Positions 7,018-15,026 of a DNA stretch of 27,147 bases are shown one piece after another. Under the pieces are notes generated by a model. It did not search any database. It saw nothing but the letters and a program-made list of their open reading frames with translations, and had not been told where the DNA came from. This DNA comes from Clostridia bacterium (lineage in GTDB: Bacteria > Bacillota > Clostridia > Oscillospirales > CAG-272), in NCBI GenBank assembly GCA_017452565.1, contig JAFTMF010000034.1, forward strand, positions 1 through 27,147, written 5' to 3'. The position numbers and the translations under genes were made by a program. The first letter of the stretch is position 1. Each line of letters starts with the position of its first letter.

Positions 7018-8187
7018 TTATTTCAGCTTCTTCACAAACTCTTCCATCTTTTCCAGCGCGGTGGTGATGTGCCGCACGGAATAAGCGTAAGAGATTCTCG
7101 CAAAGCCCTCGCCGCAAGCACCGAATGCAGTGCCGGGCACGATGGCAACGTTGTTTTCGTAGAGGAGTCGGGTGCAGAAGTCCTCGCTGGAGAGGCCAAA
7201 CTTGCCGATCTCGGGGAAAACGTAGAATGCTCCCTCCGGCTCGAAGCAGGGGATGCCGATGTCCCTGAGTCCCTTCACGATGAGCTTGCGGCGGCGGTCG
7301 TATTCCTCCCGCATATAGGCAACGTCCTCGTCGCCGTTCTGCATCGCCTCGATGGCCGCATACTGGGATGCGGTGGGAGCGCACATAATGGCGTACTGAT
7401 GGACTTTATACATCTGCGTGGTAATCTCACGGGGGGCAAGGGTGTAGCCCATTCGCCAGCCGGTCATAGCGTAGGCTTTGGAGAAGCCGCTGGCAATGAT
7501 GGTGCGCTCCTGCATACCGGGCAGACTTGCGATGGAGGCGTGCTGTCTGCCGTAGGTCAGCTCGGCGTAGATCTCGTCGGAGAGGACGAAGATGTTGGTG
7601 TCACGAAGCAGATCGGCGATGGGCACCAGCTCCTCTTCGGTGAGGATGGAACCGGTGGGATTGTTGGGGAAGGGGAGCACCACCATCTTGGTCTTGGGGG
7701 TAATCACCGACGCCAGCTCCTTGGCGGTGAGCTTGAACCCGTTCTCCGCCTTCAGAGGCAGATACACCGGCACACCGCCTGCCATGGACACGATGGGGCC
7801 GTAGCATACGAAGGAGGGCAGGGGTACGATGACCTCGTCCCCGGGATTGATGCAGGCACGAACGGCAATGTCAATGGCCTCGGAGCCGCCAACGGTAACG
7901 ATGATCTCGTCCTTGGGGTTGTAGCTGAGGTTAAACCGTCTCTGCATATAGTTTGCGATCTCTTGCCGCAGGGGAAGGAGACCGGCGTTGGAGGTGTAAT
8001 AGGTGCGGCCCTGCTCCAGCGACTCGATGGCTTTCTCACGGATGTGCCAAGGGGTCACGAAGTCGGGCTGACCGACAGTCAGGGCAGTAACGCCCTTCAG
8101 ATCGTCCAAAAGATCAAAGAATTTCCGAATCCCCGATGGAGCGATTTCCTGAACGGTCTGAGAGAGAAGGGAATCGTATCGGATCAT
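7018..8187 (-). CDS. Class I/II pyridoxal-phosphate aminotransferase
   Basis: The 389-residue cytosolic enzyme has the fold-type I aminotransferase signature: TVGQPDF (37-43), the cofactor loop GGSEA (100-104), NNPTG (175-179) with N176, D204 and Y207 in SDEIYAEL, the Schiff-base lysine K237 in SGFSKAYAMTGWRMGY, and the carboxylate-binding R364 in GFARISYA. This groups it with the broad aspartate/aromatic/branched-chain class; the amino donor cannot be told from sequence alone. Its ATG overlaps the stop of the Lrp-type regulator by four bases (ATGA), so the two are translationally coupled. This regulator-aminotransferase pair suggests amino-acid-responsive control of its own operon (inference). 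Confidence 0.92.
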   Translation of the reverse strand: MIRYDSLLSQTVQEIAPSGIRKFFDLLDDLKGVTALTVGQPDFVTPWHIREKAIESLEQGRTYYTSNAGLLPLRQEIANYMQRRFNLSYNPKDEIIVTVGGSEAIDIAVRACINPGDEVIVPLPSFVCYGPIVSMAGGVPVYLPLKAENGFKLTAKELASVITPKTKMVVLPFPNNPTGSILTEEELVPIADLLRDTNIFVLSDEIYAELTYGRQHASIASLPGMQERTIIASGFSKAYAMTGWRMGYTLAPREITTQMYKVHQYAIMCAPTASQYAAIEAMQNGDEDVAYMREEYDRRRKLIVKGLRDIGIPCFEPEGAFYVFPEIGKFGLSSEDFCTRLLYENNVAIVPGTAFGACGEGFARISYAYSVRHITTALEKMEEFVKKLK

Positions 8188-8672
8188 ATAAAGTCGTTGC
8201 CTCTTTCATCCACTTCGGGAGCTTCATAGATCACACCGTTGTTCTTGTACTTGCGCAGAACAAAGTGGGTTGCCGTAGACAGAACGGCTTCGATGGGCGC
8301 CAGCTTGGCGGCAACGAACTGTGCTACCTCCCGCATGGTTCTGCCCTCGATGATAACGAGGAGGTCGAAACCGCCGGACATCAGATACAGGCTCTTCACC
8401 TCGGGATAGTTGTAGATCTTCTCGGCCACCACGTCAAAGCCGCGGTCTCTCTGAGGAGCGACCTTCAGCTCGATTACCGCGCTGACGTATTCACGGTCGG
8501 TCTGATCCCAGTCGATCAGGGCTTTGTAGGCAACGATGGTGCCGTTGTTTTCGTATTCTTCAATGGCACGTTTGATATCGCCGGTGTCACGCTCGGTCAT
8601 AACGGCGATCTGCTCGGGAGTGAGACGTGCGTCCTCTTCCAGCATTTTCAGGATTTCGTTCATAGCTTTCAT
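8184..8672 (-). CDS. Lrp/AsnC-family transcriptional regulator
   Basis: The 162-residue protein has an N-terminal helix-turn-helix region (about 1-50: LEEDARLTPEQIAVMT then DIKRAIEEYE) and a C-terminal RAM ligand-binding domain (about 60-140), with the typical VIELKVAPQRDRGFDVVAEK and LYLMSGGFDLLVIIEG strands. The latter is the hallmark of the AsnC/Lrp effector domain, which binds amino acids and forms octamers. The first ATG was chosen; an AAAGGA site lies 14 bases upstream, a rather long gap, and a second ATG three codons later is a fallback. It starts 27 bases after the PHP-phosphatase stop and overlaps the aminotransferase start, so the three form a probable operon. Confidence 0.9.
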   Translation of the reverse strand: MKAMNEILKMLEEDARLTPEQIAVMTERDTGDIKRAIEEYENNGTIVAYKALIDWDQTDREYVSAVIELKVAPQRDRGFDVVAEKIYNYPEVKSLYLMSGGFDLLVIIEGRTMREVAQFVAAKLAPIEAVLSTATHFVLRKYKNNGVIYEAPEVDERGNDFI

Positions 8673-8699
8673 AAATAGCAGAAGATTCCTTTCATCAGA

Positions 8700-9512
8700 T
8701 CAGATGGTATAGGTCAGAATCGATTGATTCTGAATAAATGCGATTTTGTTCATATCCAGAGACTTGAGCAGCGCCTCAGCCTCTTTGTAATTGGCACCGA
8801 TGTCATCGGGACGGTGTGCATCCGAGCCGATGGAAATCAGTCGACCGCCCAAATCCTTGTACAGCGAGATCACCGATGCCTCGGGGAGCGGACCGCCCAT
8901 TCCCTGACGGTAGCCGGAAGTGTTCACTTCCAGAAGCATTCCGTGGTCGATGGCGGTAGTCAGCAGATTTGCCAGCTCGTCGCGGCAGAAATCCAAGCTG
9001 AACTGCTTGCCTGCACGCATAAAGTAACGAACGGGATAAGTGATATGGGCAAGAATATCGGAGTGACCCAGCTCACACATACGGGTAAGCTCGGCAAGGT
9101 AGAGCAGGAAGGCTTCGGAGAAGTCCTCGTGGGAGATATTCTTCATATCCCAGTAAGCGAAGTCATCACAGCCGGTCATATAGTGGGTAGCACCCACAAC
9201 CGTCTCAAACTTGTGCTTTTTCAGAAACGCTTCTGCTTCCTCGGGATATTGGGTAGCGGAGCCCAGCTCAATGCCATAGGAAAGGGTGAGCAGGTTGCCG
9301 TATTTTTCTTTGGCTTCCTCCACGGCAGATTTTGCGGCAGAGATATCGTATGTATAAATGCCATCCAAAACGGCGTTGATATCGTAGTGGTCGGTCAAGG
9401 CCAGATGGGTGATGCCTTTGGCGATAGCGGACTCGCAAACCGCATCCAGCGTGGCGGCAGGATCGGCGTCGTAGGAGAAGCAGCTATGCGTATGGGCGTC
9501 ATAGGGGATCAT
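8700..9512 (-). CDS. PHP-family histidinol-phosphatase
   Basis: The 270-residue protein matches the HisJ/HisK type of histidinol-phosphatase, which removes phosphate from L-histidinol phosphate in histidine synthesis. PHP metal ligands are visible: H7 and H9 (DAHTHS), H42 (LTDHYD), E82 (GIELGS), H110 (GATHYM), H150 or H156 near GHSDILAH, and D231/H233 (GSDAHRPDDIG). The usual third-motif GHxD appears as GHSD. I placed the start at the ATG at 9512 because GAGGTG lies six bases before it; the reading frame runs 24 codons further, but across the promoter. No other his gene is in the window, which is common for this class. Other PHP phosphoesterases look alike, so the exact substrate is likely but not certain. 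Confidence 0.85.
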   Translation of the reverse strand: MIPYDAHTHSCFSYDADPAATLDAVCESAIAKGITHLALTDHYDINAVLDGIYTYDISAAKSAVEEAKEKYGNLLTLSYGIELGSATQYPEEAEAFLKKHKFETVVGATHYMTGCDDFAYWDMKNISHEDFSEAFLLYLAELTRMCELGHSDILAHITYPVRYFMRAGKQFSLDFCRDELANLLTTAIDHGMLLEVNTSGYRQGMGGPLPEASVISLYKDLGGRLISIGSDAHRPDDIGANYKEAEALLKSLDMNKIAFIQNQSILTYTI

Positions 9513-9570
9513 TTCATTCACCTCACAGTTAATTGATCCGGAACGTATCGGGAAAATTGTAATCGAACCT

Positions 9571-9599
9571 ATTATAGCACACAATCCGAAAAAAGACTA
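9571..9599 (-). promoter_or_regulatory. Promoter of the phosphatase-Lrp-aminotransferase operon
   Basis: On the minus strand an extended -10 (TGCTATAAT; TATAAT at 9576-9571) has a weak -35 (TAGTCT) 17 bases upstream. It lies back to back with the plus-strand promoter at 9618-9646, with an imperfect inverted repeat between the two. Confidence 0.55.
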
Positions 9600-9617
9600 C
9601 CCTTTTTCGGAATTTTA

Positions 9618-9646
9618 TTGATTTTTTTTTCGAAATGTGGTACAAT
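9618..9646 (+). promoter_or_regulatory. Promoter of the isomerase/epimerase gene
   Basis: TTGATT (9618-9623), a 17-base spacer and TACAAT (9641-9646), with TGG just before the -10 box. Transcription should begin near 9653, about 22 bases before the start codon. Confidence 0.75.
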
Positions 9647-9674
9647 GAAGAAAAAATAATCCGGGAGGCTTATT

Positions 9675-10433
9675 ATGAAGATTGGAGCACAACTGTTTAC
9701 CCTGCGGGACTATTGCAAAACCCCCGAGGATTTTGCCGAAACTCTGAAAAAGGTTGCCGATATCGGCTACACCACCGTGCAGGTGTCGGGCACCTGCGCC
9801 TACGATCCCGCTTGGCTGAAAGGGGAACTTGACAAAAACGGTCTTACCTGCGCCATTACCCACACCTCTTTTGACCGTATGCTGGAGATGCCCGAGACCG
9901 TCCTTGCCGAGCACAAAATTTTCGGCTGTGATTATATCGGTCTGGGCTATTATAGTGGATTTCATGAGGACGCCGCCGTGGATCGTCTGGTGGATGCGGC
10001 GCACAAGCTAAGCAATGTTTTCTCACCCGCAGGCGCGAAGTTTATGTATCACAATCACTACGAGGAGATGAATCGGGGAAAAGACGGTAAGACCCGTTTG
10101 CTTTCTCTTGCTGAGCGCACTACTCCGGAGGAGCTGGGCTTCACGGTGGACACCTACTGGCTCCAGTACGGCGGTGCCGACGTAGCCGACTACTTCAAAG
10201 CCCTCTCCGGCCGCATCGACTGTGTGCATTTCAAGGATATGCGGGTAGTAGGCAAGGAAATCCGTATGGCACCCGTAGGAGAAGGAAGCATCAATTTCAA
10301 AAAGCTCATCCCCCTCTGCTATGACGGCGGTACCAAATATATCCTCGTGGAGCAGGACAACTGCTACGGCGAAGATCCCTTCGATTGCCTTGCCCGCAGC
10401 TACCGCTATCTGAAGGCACAGGGGCTGGAGTAA
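9675..10433 (+). CDS. Sugar phosphate isomerase/epimerase (xylose isomerase-like TIM barrel)
   Basis: The 252-residue protein belongs to the AP-endonuclease-2/xylose-isomerase-like TIM-barrel family. The start MKIGAQLFTLRDY is typical. Probable metal and active-site residues are H126/H128 in MYHNHYEE, D159 in TVDTYW, H185 in VHFKD and E226 in LVEQD, each at a strand end as the family requires. Members convert keto-sugars, inositol derivatives or related compounds, and the substrate cannot be assigned here. No signal peptide is present. GGGAGG sits six bases before the ATG and a clear promoter precedes it. The next gene is 66 bases downstream on the same strand and unrelated in look. Confidence 0.88.
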   Translation: MKIGAQLFTLRDYCKTPEDFAETLKKVADIGYTTVQVSGTCAYDPAWLKGELDKNGLTCAITHTSFDRMLEMPETVLAEHKIFGCDYIGLGYYSGFHEDAAVDRLVDAAHKLSNVFSPAGAKFMYHNHYEEMNRGKDGKTRLLSLAERTTPEELGFTVDTYWLQYGGADVADYFKALSGRIDCVHFKDMRVVGKEIRMAPVGEGSINFKKLIPLCYDGGTKYILVEQDNCYGEDPFDCLARSYRYLKAQGLE

Positions 10434-10499
10434 GGCTACACTGATTTTACGGATCTCCTCCCACGCCCGACCATTCCCCAACCATATCAGGAGAATACA

Positions 10500-11036
10500 A
10501 TGAACACTTGCATCATACTCGGCGTCATCGCCGTAGGGATTATATGGCTTGCGGCAGCGTTTTTGCTCATTTGCATCTGTCACAAAAGAATAATGACCTC
10601 CGCAACTGCCGTCGGAACGCTCCTTATGGCACTGTTTGCCTCGGTTTTCTGCATCATTCAGCAAGCGATCTGCCATTATGCTCCCAACGTGTGGGGGATT
10701 TCCATCTTCTTTTTGGTGCTGATCGTGTGTATCCTCCTTGCGATGTGGTTCCTGCTTACGGGAACGCTGATCGTCAAAGAGGATTGCCTCTATCGGCTCA
10801 CTTGGTATATGATATTCCGAAAGTATACCTACGCCGAGATCGATCACTATACGCTTGGCTGGGACAGAACTACCGTCAATACCCGTTTTGGCCCACGTAA
10901 AAGCTCTACTTACGAAATAGACGTACAGTTTTGTGACAACTCCTATTCCACTATCAGTTTTCGTAACGAAAACGATCCCAAAGCCGTCTTGCTTCGGGAA
11001 ATGCTCCGTGCGCACCGTTGCCGCAGGAAGAAATAA
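10500..11036 (+). CDS. Membrane protein with three helices and a PH-like tail
   Basis: The 178-residue protein has three hydrophobic segments, at about 4-26, 35-57 and 65-88, followed by a soluble region of about 90 residues rich in alternating beta-strand patterns (LIVKEDCLYRLTW, YAEIDHYTLGW, YEIDVQFCDN, STISF). That layout resembles bacterial PH-like (bPH) membrane proteins, in which a short strand-rich domain follows the helices, but I did not recognise a specific family. The C-terminus is very basic (RAHRCRRKK), placing it in the cytosol by the positive-inside rule. AGGAG sits seven bases before the ATG. The small gene that follows, 52 bases on, is on the same strand. Function unknown. 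Confidence 0.75.
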   Translation: MNTCIILGVIAVGIIWLAAAFLLICICHKRIMTSATAVGTLLMALFASVFCIIQQAICHYAPNVWGISIFFLVLIVCILLAMWFLLTGTLIVKEDCLYRLTWYMIFRKYTYAEIDHYTLGWDRTTVNTRFGPRKSSTYEIDVQFCDNSYSTISFRNENDPKAVLLREMLRAHRCRRKK

Positions 11037-11088
11037 GGATCTTGGAAGCGTGAAAACAAGTAATGCCTGCCGTCACTGAGAGGGAACT

Positions 11089-11490
11089 ATGAGCCTATAC
11101 ATCAATTCTCCCGGCTACTTTACCCGTGCGTATGGAATAGACGAGGATGTGTACAAACTGTGCGCCGCAATATCCAAGCAAATTGACATCCCTCGTTATA
11201 CCGACAGCTTGGATACCATAGGAATCACGCCTATTATCGCACCGCAGTCTTTGACGGATGATGGGATGTGGAAGGAAGAGCGGCGCGTCAGTACCGCTTC
11301 CCGGATGGCAAGTATTTCGCTGCGTATGGACTACGAAGCATATCTGAACGGAAATGCCTCCCAGCGTCAAGCGATGATGCTGGAGCACATTCTGCGCGCA
11401 TTGCAAATTGTGAAAACACGGTTGAAAGACCGGTTCGATTACAAAAGTCTGGAGCAGGATATCCTGCAAGTCAGCAAGCATTTTTTATAA
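11089..11490 (+). CDS. Small cytosolic protein, tentative Imm44-like immunity protein
   Basis: The 133-residue protein has no signal peptide or membrane segment. Its middle (IGITPIIAP, then KEERRVSTASRMASISLRMDYEAYLNG) and its helical end (MMLEHILRALQIVKTRLK) follow the pattern I associate with Imm44-type immunity proteins: a strand, a positively charged turn, a strand ending in a D-Y/H pair, and two helices. This is a recollection of pattern, not a search result, and confidence in it is low. If right, it would protect against a contact-dependent or secreted toxin, yet no toxin gene is adjacent. GAGGGA sits shortly before the ATG. A hairpin terminator follows at 11543. Confidence 0.7.
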   Translation: MSLYINSPGYFTRAYGIDEDVYKLCAAISKQIDIPRYTDSLDTIGITPIIAPQSLTDDGMWKEERRVSTASRMASISLRMDYEAYLNGNASQRQAMMLEHILRALQIVKTRLKDRFDYKSLEQDILQVSKHFL

Positions 11491-11542
11491 GCTCGCAGAA
11501 AGGGAAGAAATAACCAAGCAATCTCCCCTCAATAACACACAC

Positions 11543-11570
11543 AACACCCCGGCCAAACGGTCGGGGTGTC
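11543..11570 (+). terminator. Hairpin copy 1 after the small immunity-like gene
   Basis: An 11-bp stem with one G-T pair and a four-base loop (ACACCCCGGCC, AAAC, GGTCGGGGTGT). All 28 bases are repeated exactly at 11738-11765. The position 50 bases after a stop suits a terminator, but no T-run follows on the plus strand. Confidence 0.5.
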
Positions 11571-11590
11571 AATCAGTCGGCATCGAATTC

Positions 11591-11675
11591 TACAATAAGG
11601 CTCCCTCCGGGAGGGAGCTCCCGCGAAGCGGGTGAGGGAGCCCGCGTGATAAGCAATTATTGCTTTACAATAAGG
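11591..11675. repeat. Possible miniature palindromic element with 10-bp direct repeats
   Basis: A 65-base block (11601-11665) is bounded by exact 10-bp direct repeats TACAATAAGG (11591-11600 and 11666-11675), like target-site duplications. Inside are an outer stem (GGCTCCCTC at 11599-11607 with GAGGGAGCC at 11634-11642), a nested hairpin (CGGGAG with CTCCCG, 11608-11623), an alternative CCGC/GCGG pairing, and a perfect palindrome AAGCAATTATTGCTT (11651-11665). No coding sequence. The rest of 11491-11774 holds the two 28-nt hairpins and no gene that I can support. Confidence 0.55.
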
Positions 11676-11737
11676 TAATCGCAACTATGTTGATCTTGCG
11701 CCCTCCCTTCGATACAAAGGACTTCAGTTTACAAGCA

Positions 11738-11765
11738 AACACCCCGGCCAAACGGTCGGGGTGTC
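11738..11765 (-). terminator. Hairpin copy 2, terminator of the M28 peptidase gene
   Basis: Identical over 28 bases to 11543-11570. On the minus strand it starts nine bases after the peptidase stop and ends GGGGTGTTTG, a short T-run, so it probably terminates that gene. Confidence 0.6.
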
Positions 11766-11774
11766 CCTTTACAT

Positions 11775-12995
11775 TTATCTCTTTCTCACCAGATACTTGT
11801 CCAGTTTTTCCTTCATGTTGTCGGGCATCTTCTTGTCAATGGGCAGATATACCGCATTGGCCATTCTGGCGGCAAATGCCTGAATGAAGGCGATGTCCTC
11901 CACCATCCGCTCGCCGGAGAGCAGGGCGGGAGTATCGTAGCGATTGTGGATGGTAGCCGTATTGCCGGGAGCGATGCGGGCGAAGGAGATGGCAGGCACG
12001 CCCTTGTCAGCGAAGGGAGTGGAGTCGCTGGAGTAGACGTCCTGACGGGTGGCTACGGGGAAGCCCAGCTCAAAGCCCATATACTTGATATAAGAAACAG
12101 CATCTGCCTCGCAGGTGCAGCAGGCGATGAACTTGCCCATAATCGAGCCGATCATATCCAGATTGATGTTCAGCGCAAATTTTCCCAGCTCCTCCTCGTG
12201 CGCGGCAACGTATGCCTTGGAGCCAAGCAGCCCTCTCTCCTCGCTGCCGCACAGCACGAAGCGCAGAGAATAGCGGTGAGGCGCATCCTTGAAATGTTCC
12301 GCCATTGCCAGCAGACCCACAGAGCCGGTCATATTGTCATACGAGCCCTGAGACAGGGAAGTGGAGTCATAGTGAGCGGTGAACACGATGGTATCCTCGA
12401 TTTCGCCGGGCAGATCAAAGACCACGTTGTGGGACTTGCCCTCATACTCGTCCTGATCCAGCACGATTCTCGCCGTTTTGGCACCCGATTCCACGATCTT
12501 CACAGCCGACTTGACGTTGATATTCACGCCGGGGAGCTTGGAGGTGCCCTCGCATACCTGGGGACGAAGCTCACGGTTGTCGATATCAGAGTCAGCGTAG
12601 TTAACGTGACCGTCGTAGGTAATAAAGCCCAGCGCGCCGTGCTCTACGATGTCACGGTAGGTCCAGTGACCGATGCGGCCTTCCGCCAGCACGATCTTGT
12701 CCTTCACTTGGGTGAGGGAGTAGGGATCGGTGGAAGTCAGATAGTAAAGAGGAGCCTCCAGATCGGCAGAGCCGGAGCCCATATATCCCTTGCAGACGAT
12801 CTCCTCGCCGTCGATGTAAAGATGCGCATCCTTCACGGTTGCCATATTTACGGCAAACTCTTCCAAATGTGCAGGCACGCCCAGCTCATCGGCAACGTTT
12901 TTGAGATAGTTGGCACAAGCCAGTTCTTCGTCACTGCCTCCGGTGCGGACGTAAGCAGTGTCACGAATGATTTGCATAATTTTTTGTGCATTCAT
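11775..12995 (-). CDS. M28-family zinc aminopeptidase
   Basis: The 406-residue protein has the two-zinc ligand set of family M28: H208 (FTAHYDS), bridging D220 (GSYDNMTGS), catalytic and zinc-binding E252/E253 (GSEERGLLGS), D280 (NLDMIG) and H350 (TIHNRYDT). Residues about 70-185 insert a PA-like domain before the catalytic core, as in aminopeptidase Y-type enzymes. No signal peptide is visible, so an intracellular role in peptide breakdown is more likely than secretion. The start at 12995 is fixed by GGAGG nine bases before the ATG; the frame extends another 15 codons into promoter sequence. It has its own promoter and a hairpin terminator, so it is a single-gene unit. Confidence 0.9.
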   Translation of the reverse strand: MNAQKIMQIIRDTAYVRTGGSDEELACANYLKNVADELGVPAHLEEFAVNMATVKDAHLYIDGEEIVCKGYMGSGSADLEAPLYYLTSTDPYSLTQVKDKIVLAEGRIGHWTYRDIVEHGALGFITYDGHVNYADSDIDNRELRPQVCEGTSKLPGVNINVKSAVKIVESGAKTARIVLDQDEYEGKSHNVVFDLPGEIEDTIVFTAHYDSTSLSQGSYDNMTGSVGLLAMAEHFKDAPHRYSLRFVLCGSEERGLLGSKAYVAAHEEELGKFALNINLDMIGSIMGKFIACCTCEADAVSYIKYMGFELGFPVATRQDVYSSDSTPFADKGVPAISFARIAPGNTATIHNRYDTPALLSGERMVEDIAFIQAFAARMANAVYLPIDKKMPDNMKEKLDKYLVRKR

Positions 12996-13031
12996 AGTTG
13001 TTTTCCTCCGGGTGAAAGTGATTTTAAACCT

Positions 13032-13060
13032 ATTGTACACCTAAAATCCAACAAATGCAA
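13032..13060 (-). promoter_or_regulatory. Promoter of the M28 peptidase gene
   Basis: On the minus strand TTGCAT (13060-13055), a 17-base spacer and TACAAT (13037-13032). The start of transcription would be about 30 bases before the start codon. Confidence 0.7.
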
Positions 13061-13148
13061 GAGCAAAGAGCAAAATATCGAAATTTAGTGCAATAAAGTG
13101 AGTATTGAGGTCTCGAAAGCTCTTGTGTGTGCAAATATAACAGAAATA

Positions 13149-13212
13149 TTGAAAAAATAGGTTATAAATTTGTCAAGTTGCCTATTTATTTTTTGAAAAT
13201 AATTTGTATAAT
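13149..13212 (+). promoter_or_regulatory. AT-rich promoter region of the first ABC exporter operon
   Basis: TATAAT at 13207-13212 is a good -10 box; the best -35 candidates (TTTATT at 16 bases) are weak, which hints at activator-dependent control. A perfect 7-bp inverted repeat (AAATAGG 13155-13161, CCTATTT 13181-13187) with a 19-base gap lies just upstream and overlaps the -35 region, so it could be an operator. Nothing else is seen in 13061-13250. Confidence 0.5.
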
Positions 13213-13250
13213 GAGGGTGAATCAATTTCGCATCTATGAAAGGAAGTGTG

Positions 13251-15026
13251 ATGCAGATGTTTCAGATTCGATTTGTCTGGCAGCATCTGAAAGGAAAACG
13301 ATTTGTGTTTCTGTTGGGAATGTTCATAACCTTGCTCACTTCAGCGGTGGTAATTGTCAATCCCTATTTGGAAAAGCTGCTGGTAGATGACGTCATTCGA
13401 GGCGGAAAAACCGATTGGCTTTTGCCGATTCTTGGTATGATGTGTCTGGTGATTCTGTTGAAAACCAGTCTTTTTATGGTGAAGGTGGTTTGTATGGAAG
13501 TTTCCAGCCAGCATATGCTGATGAGCATCCGAAACAAGATTTTCACCAATATGCAGTATCAGGAGCTTCGGTTCTTTGACCGTATTCGTACCGGCGACAT
13601 TATCACACGTACGACGGGAGATTTGGAATATCTCCGACATTTCGTGGCGTACATCTCTTATAATGCCATTGATATTGTAGTTACCTTCAGCTCTGCATTG
13701 GTGATGCTTCTCTTTATCAGCTGGAAGCTGACCCTCACCTTGCTTGCTGTCACTCCTTTTATTATACTGACTACGGTGATCTATTCCAAAAAGGTTGCGC
13801 CTATCTACCGATCCATCCGCGAGAAGCTCTCGATGCTGAATATCAACGCAAGAGAGAACATTGCAGGCAACCGTGTGGTAAAGGCGTTTGCACGGGAAGA
13901 GTTTGAGATCGAAAAATTCGATCAAAGCTCTAAGGAGTTCAAGGATATCAACCTTCGTGCCGCTCACGCTTGGCAGAAGATTGTTCCCATCATCGACTTC
14001 TTGGCGCAGTTTTTATCTTTCCTTACGATTTTGGTGGGCGGTATTTTCACCATTACCGGTGAAATTACACTGGGAGAATTAACACTCTTTACCAGCCTGA
14101 CATGGGCACTGTCCGATCCAATGCGTAGAGTCAGCGGTATGCTCAATGACCTGCAGAGATTCTGGGCTGCTACCGATAAGGTAGTTGAAATCTGTTACGA
14201 TACTCCTCTGATCCGAAATCGCGACAACGCCGTACATAAAGAAGAGAGATTCGACGGTAAAATCAACTTCAAAAACGTTTCCTTTGGCTATACCGAGGAT
14301 AAACTGGTATTGGACAATGTTTCCTTTACTATCGATGCCGATTCTACGGTAGGCATTATCGGCCCTACCGGATCGGGTAAAACTACCATAGCGTCGCTGA
14401 TTGCCCGATTCTATGACGTTACCTCCGGTGCTATTTACTTGGACGGTGTAGACGTGCGCTTCAGAACGCTGGAGAGTATCCACAAGGCCGTGGCAATCGC
14501 TACCCAGGACGTCTTCCTCTTCTCCGATACCATTGCAGGCAATATTTCCTTCTGCGATCCCTCTATGGAAATCGAGCAGGTCTACGAATGTGCAGAGTTG
14601 GCTTGTGCCGATGGATTTATTCGCAAAATGCCTGATGGCTACGATACCATTGTAGGCGAGCGCGGTGTGGGACTTTCGGGCGGTCAGCGGCAGCGAATCG
14701 CTCTGGCACGAGCCATCGCCGCCATTCCCTCGGTCATTATTCTGGATGATACCACGTCTGCGGTGGATATGGAAACCGAAAAGCAGATGCAGTATAATCT
14801 TCATAATCTCCCCTTCCATTGTACAACGATTATCATTGCGCAACGTATCTCTTCAGTGAAGAATGCTGACAAGATCATCGTGTTGGAGAATGGAAAAGTG
14901 GACGTAGGTACGCACGAAGAGCTTGCCGCTCGCAACCGCTATTATCGTGACGTTTGCGAATTGCAGGATGAAAAGGATCTTCCACCCTTTGTAGGTACTC
15001 AAGCGAGCGAAGGAGGTGAGGCGTAA
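13251..15026 (+). CDS. Heterodimeric ABC exporter, degenerate-site subunit
   Basis: The 591-residue half-transporter has six membrane helices (about 1-310) and one ATPase domain (about 335-570). Walker A GPTGSGKT is at 371-378, the Q-loop Q near 419, and the signature LSGGQRQR is canonical (475-482). The Walker B ends LDD, so the catalytic glutamate is aspartate (D500), and the switch histidine is glutamine (Q531, IIIAQRIS). These are the known marks of the non-hydrolysing site in heterodimeric exporters such as TM287/288 and BmrCD. I chose the ATG at 13251 because AGGAAG lies four bases before it; ATGs at 13236 and 13257 are alternatives. The stop overlaps the partner start (TAATG). Substrate unknown: drug, lipid or peptide. 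Confidence 0.92.
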   Translation: MQMFQIRFVWQHLKGKRFVFLLGMFITLLTSAVVIVNPYLEKLLVDDVIRGGKTDWLLPILGMMCLVILLKTSLFMVKVVCMEVSSQHMLMSIRNKIFTNMQYQELRFFDRIRTGDIITRTTGDLEYLRHFVAYISYNAIDIVVTFSSALVMLLFISWKLTLTLLAVTPFIILTTVIYSKKVAPIYRSIREKLSMLNINARENIAGNRVVKAFAREEFEIEKFDQSSKEFKDINLRAAHAWQKIVPIIDFLAQFLSFLTILVGGIFTITGEITLGELTLFTSLTWALSDPMRRVSGMLNDLQRFWAATDKVVEICYDTPLIRNRDNAVHKEERFDGKINFKNVSFGYTEDKLVLDNVSFTIDADSTVGIIGPTGSGKTTIASLIARFYDVTSGAIYLDGVDVRFRTLESIHKAVAIATQDVFLFSDTIAGNISFCDPSMEIEQVYECAELACADGFIRKMPDGYDTIVGERGVGLSGGQRQRIALARAIAAIPSVIILDDTTSAVDMETEKQMQYNLHNLPFHCTTIIIAQRISSVKNADKIIVLENGKVDVGTHEELAARNRYYRDVCELQDEKDLPPFVGTQASEGGEA

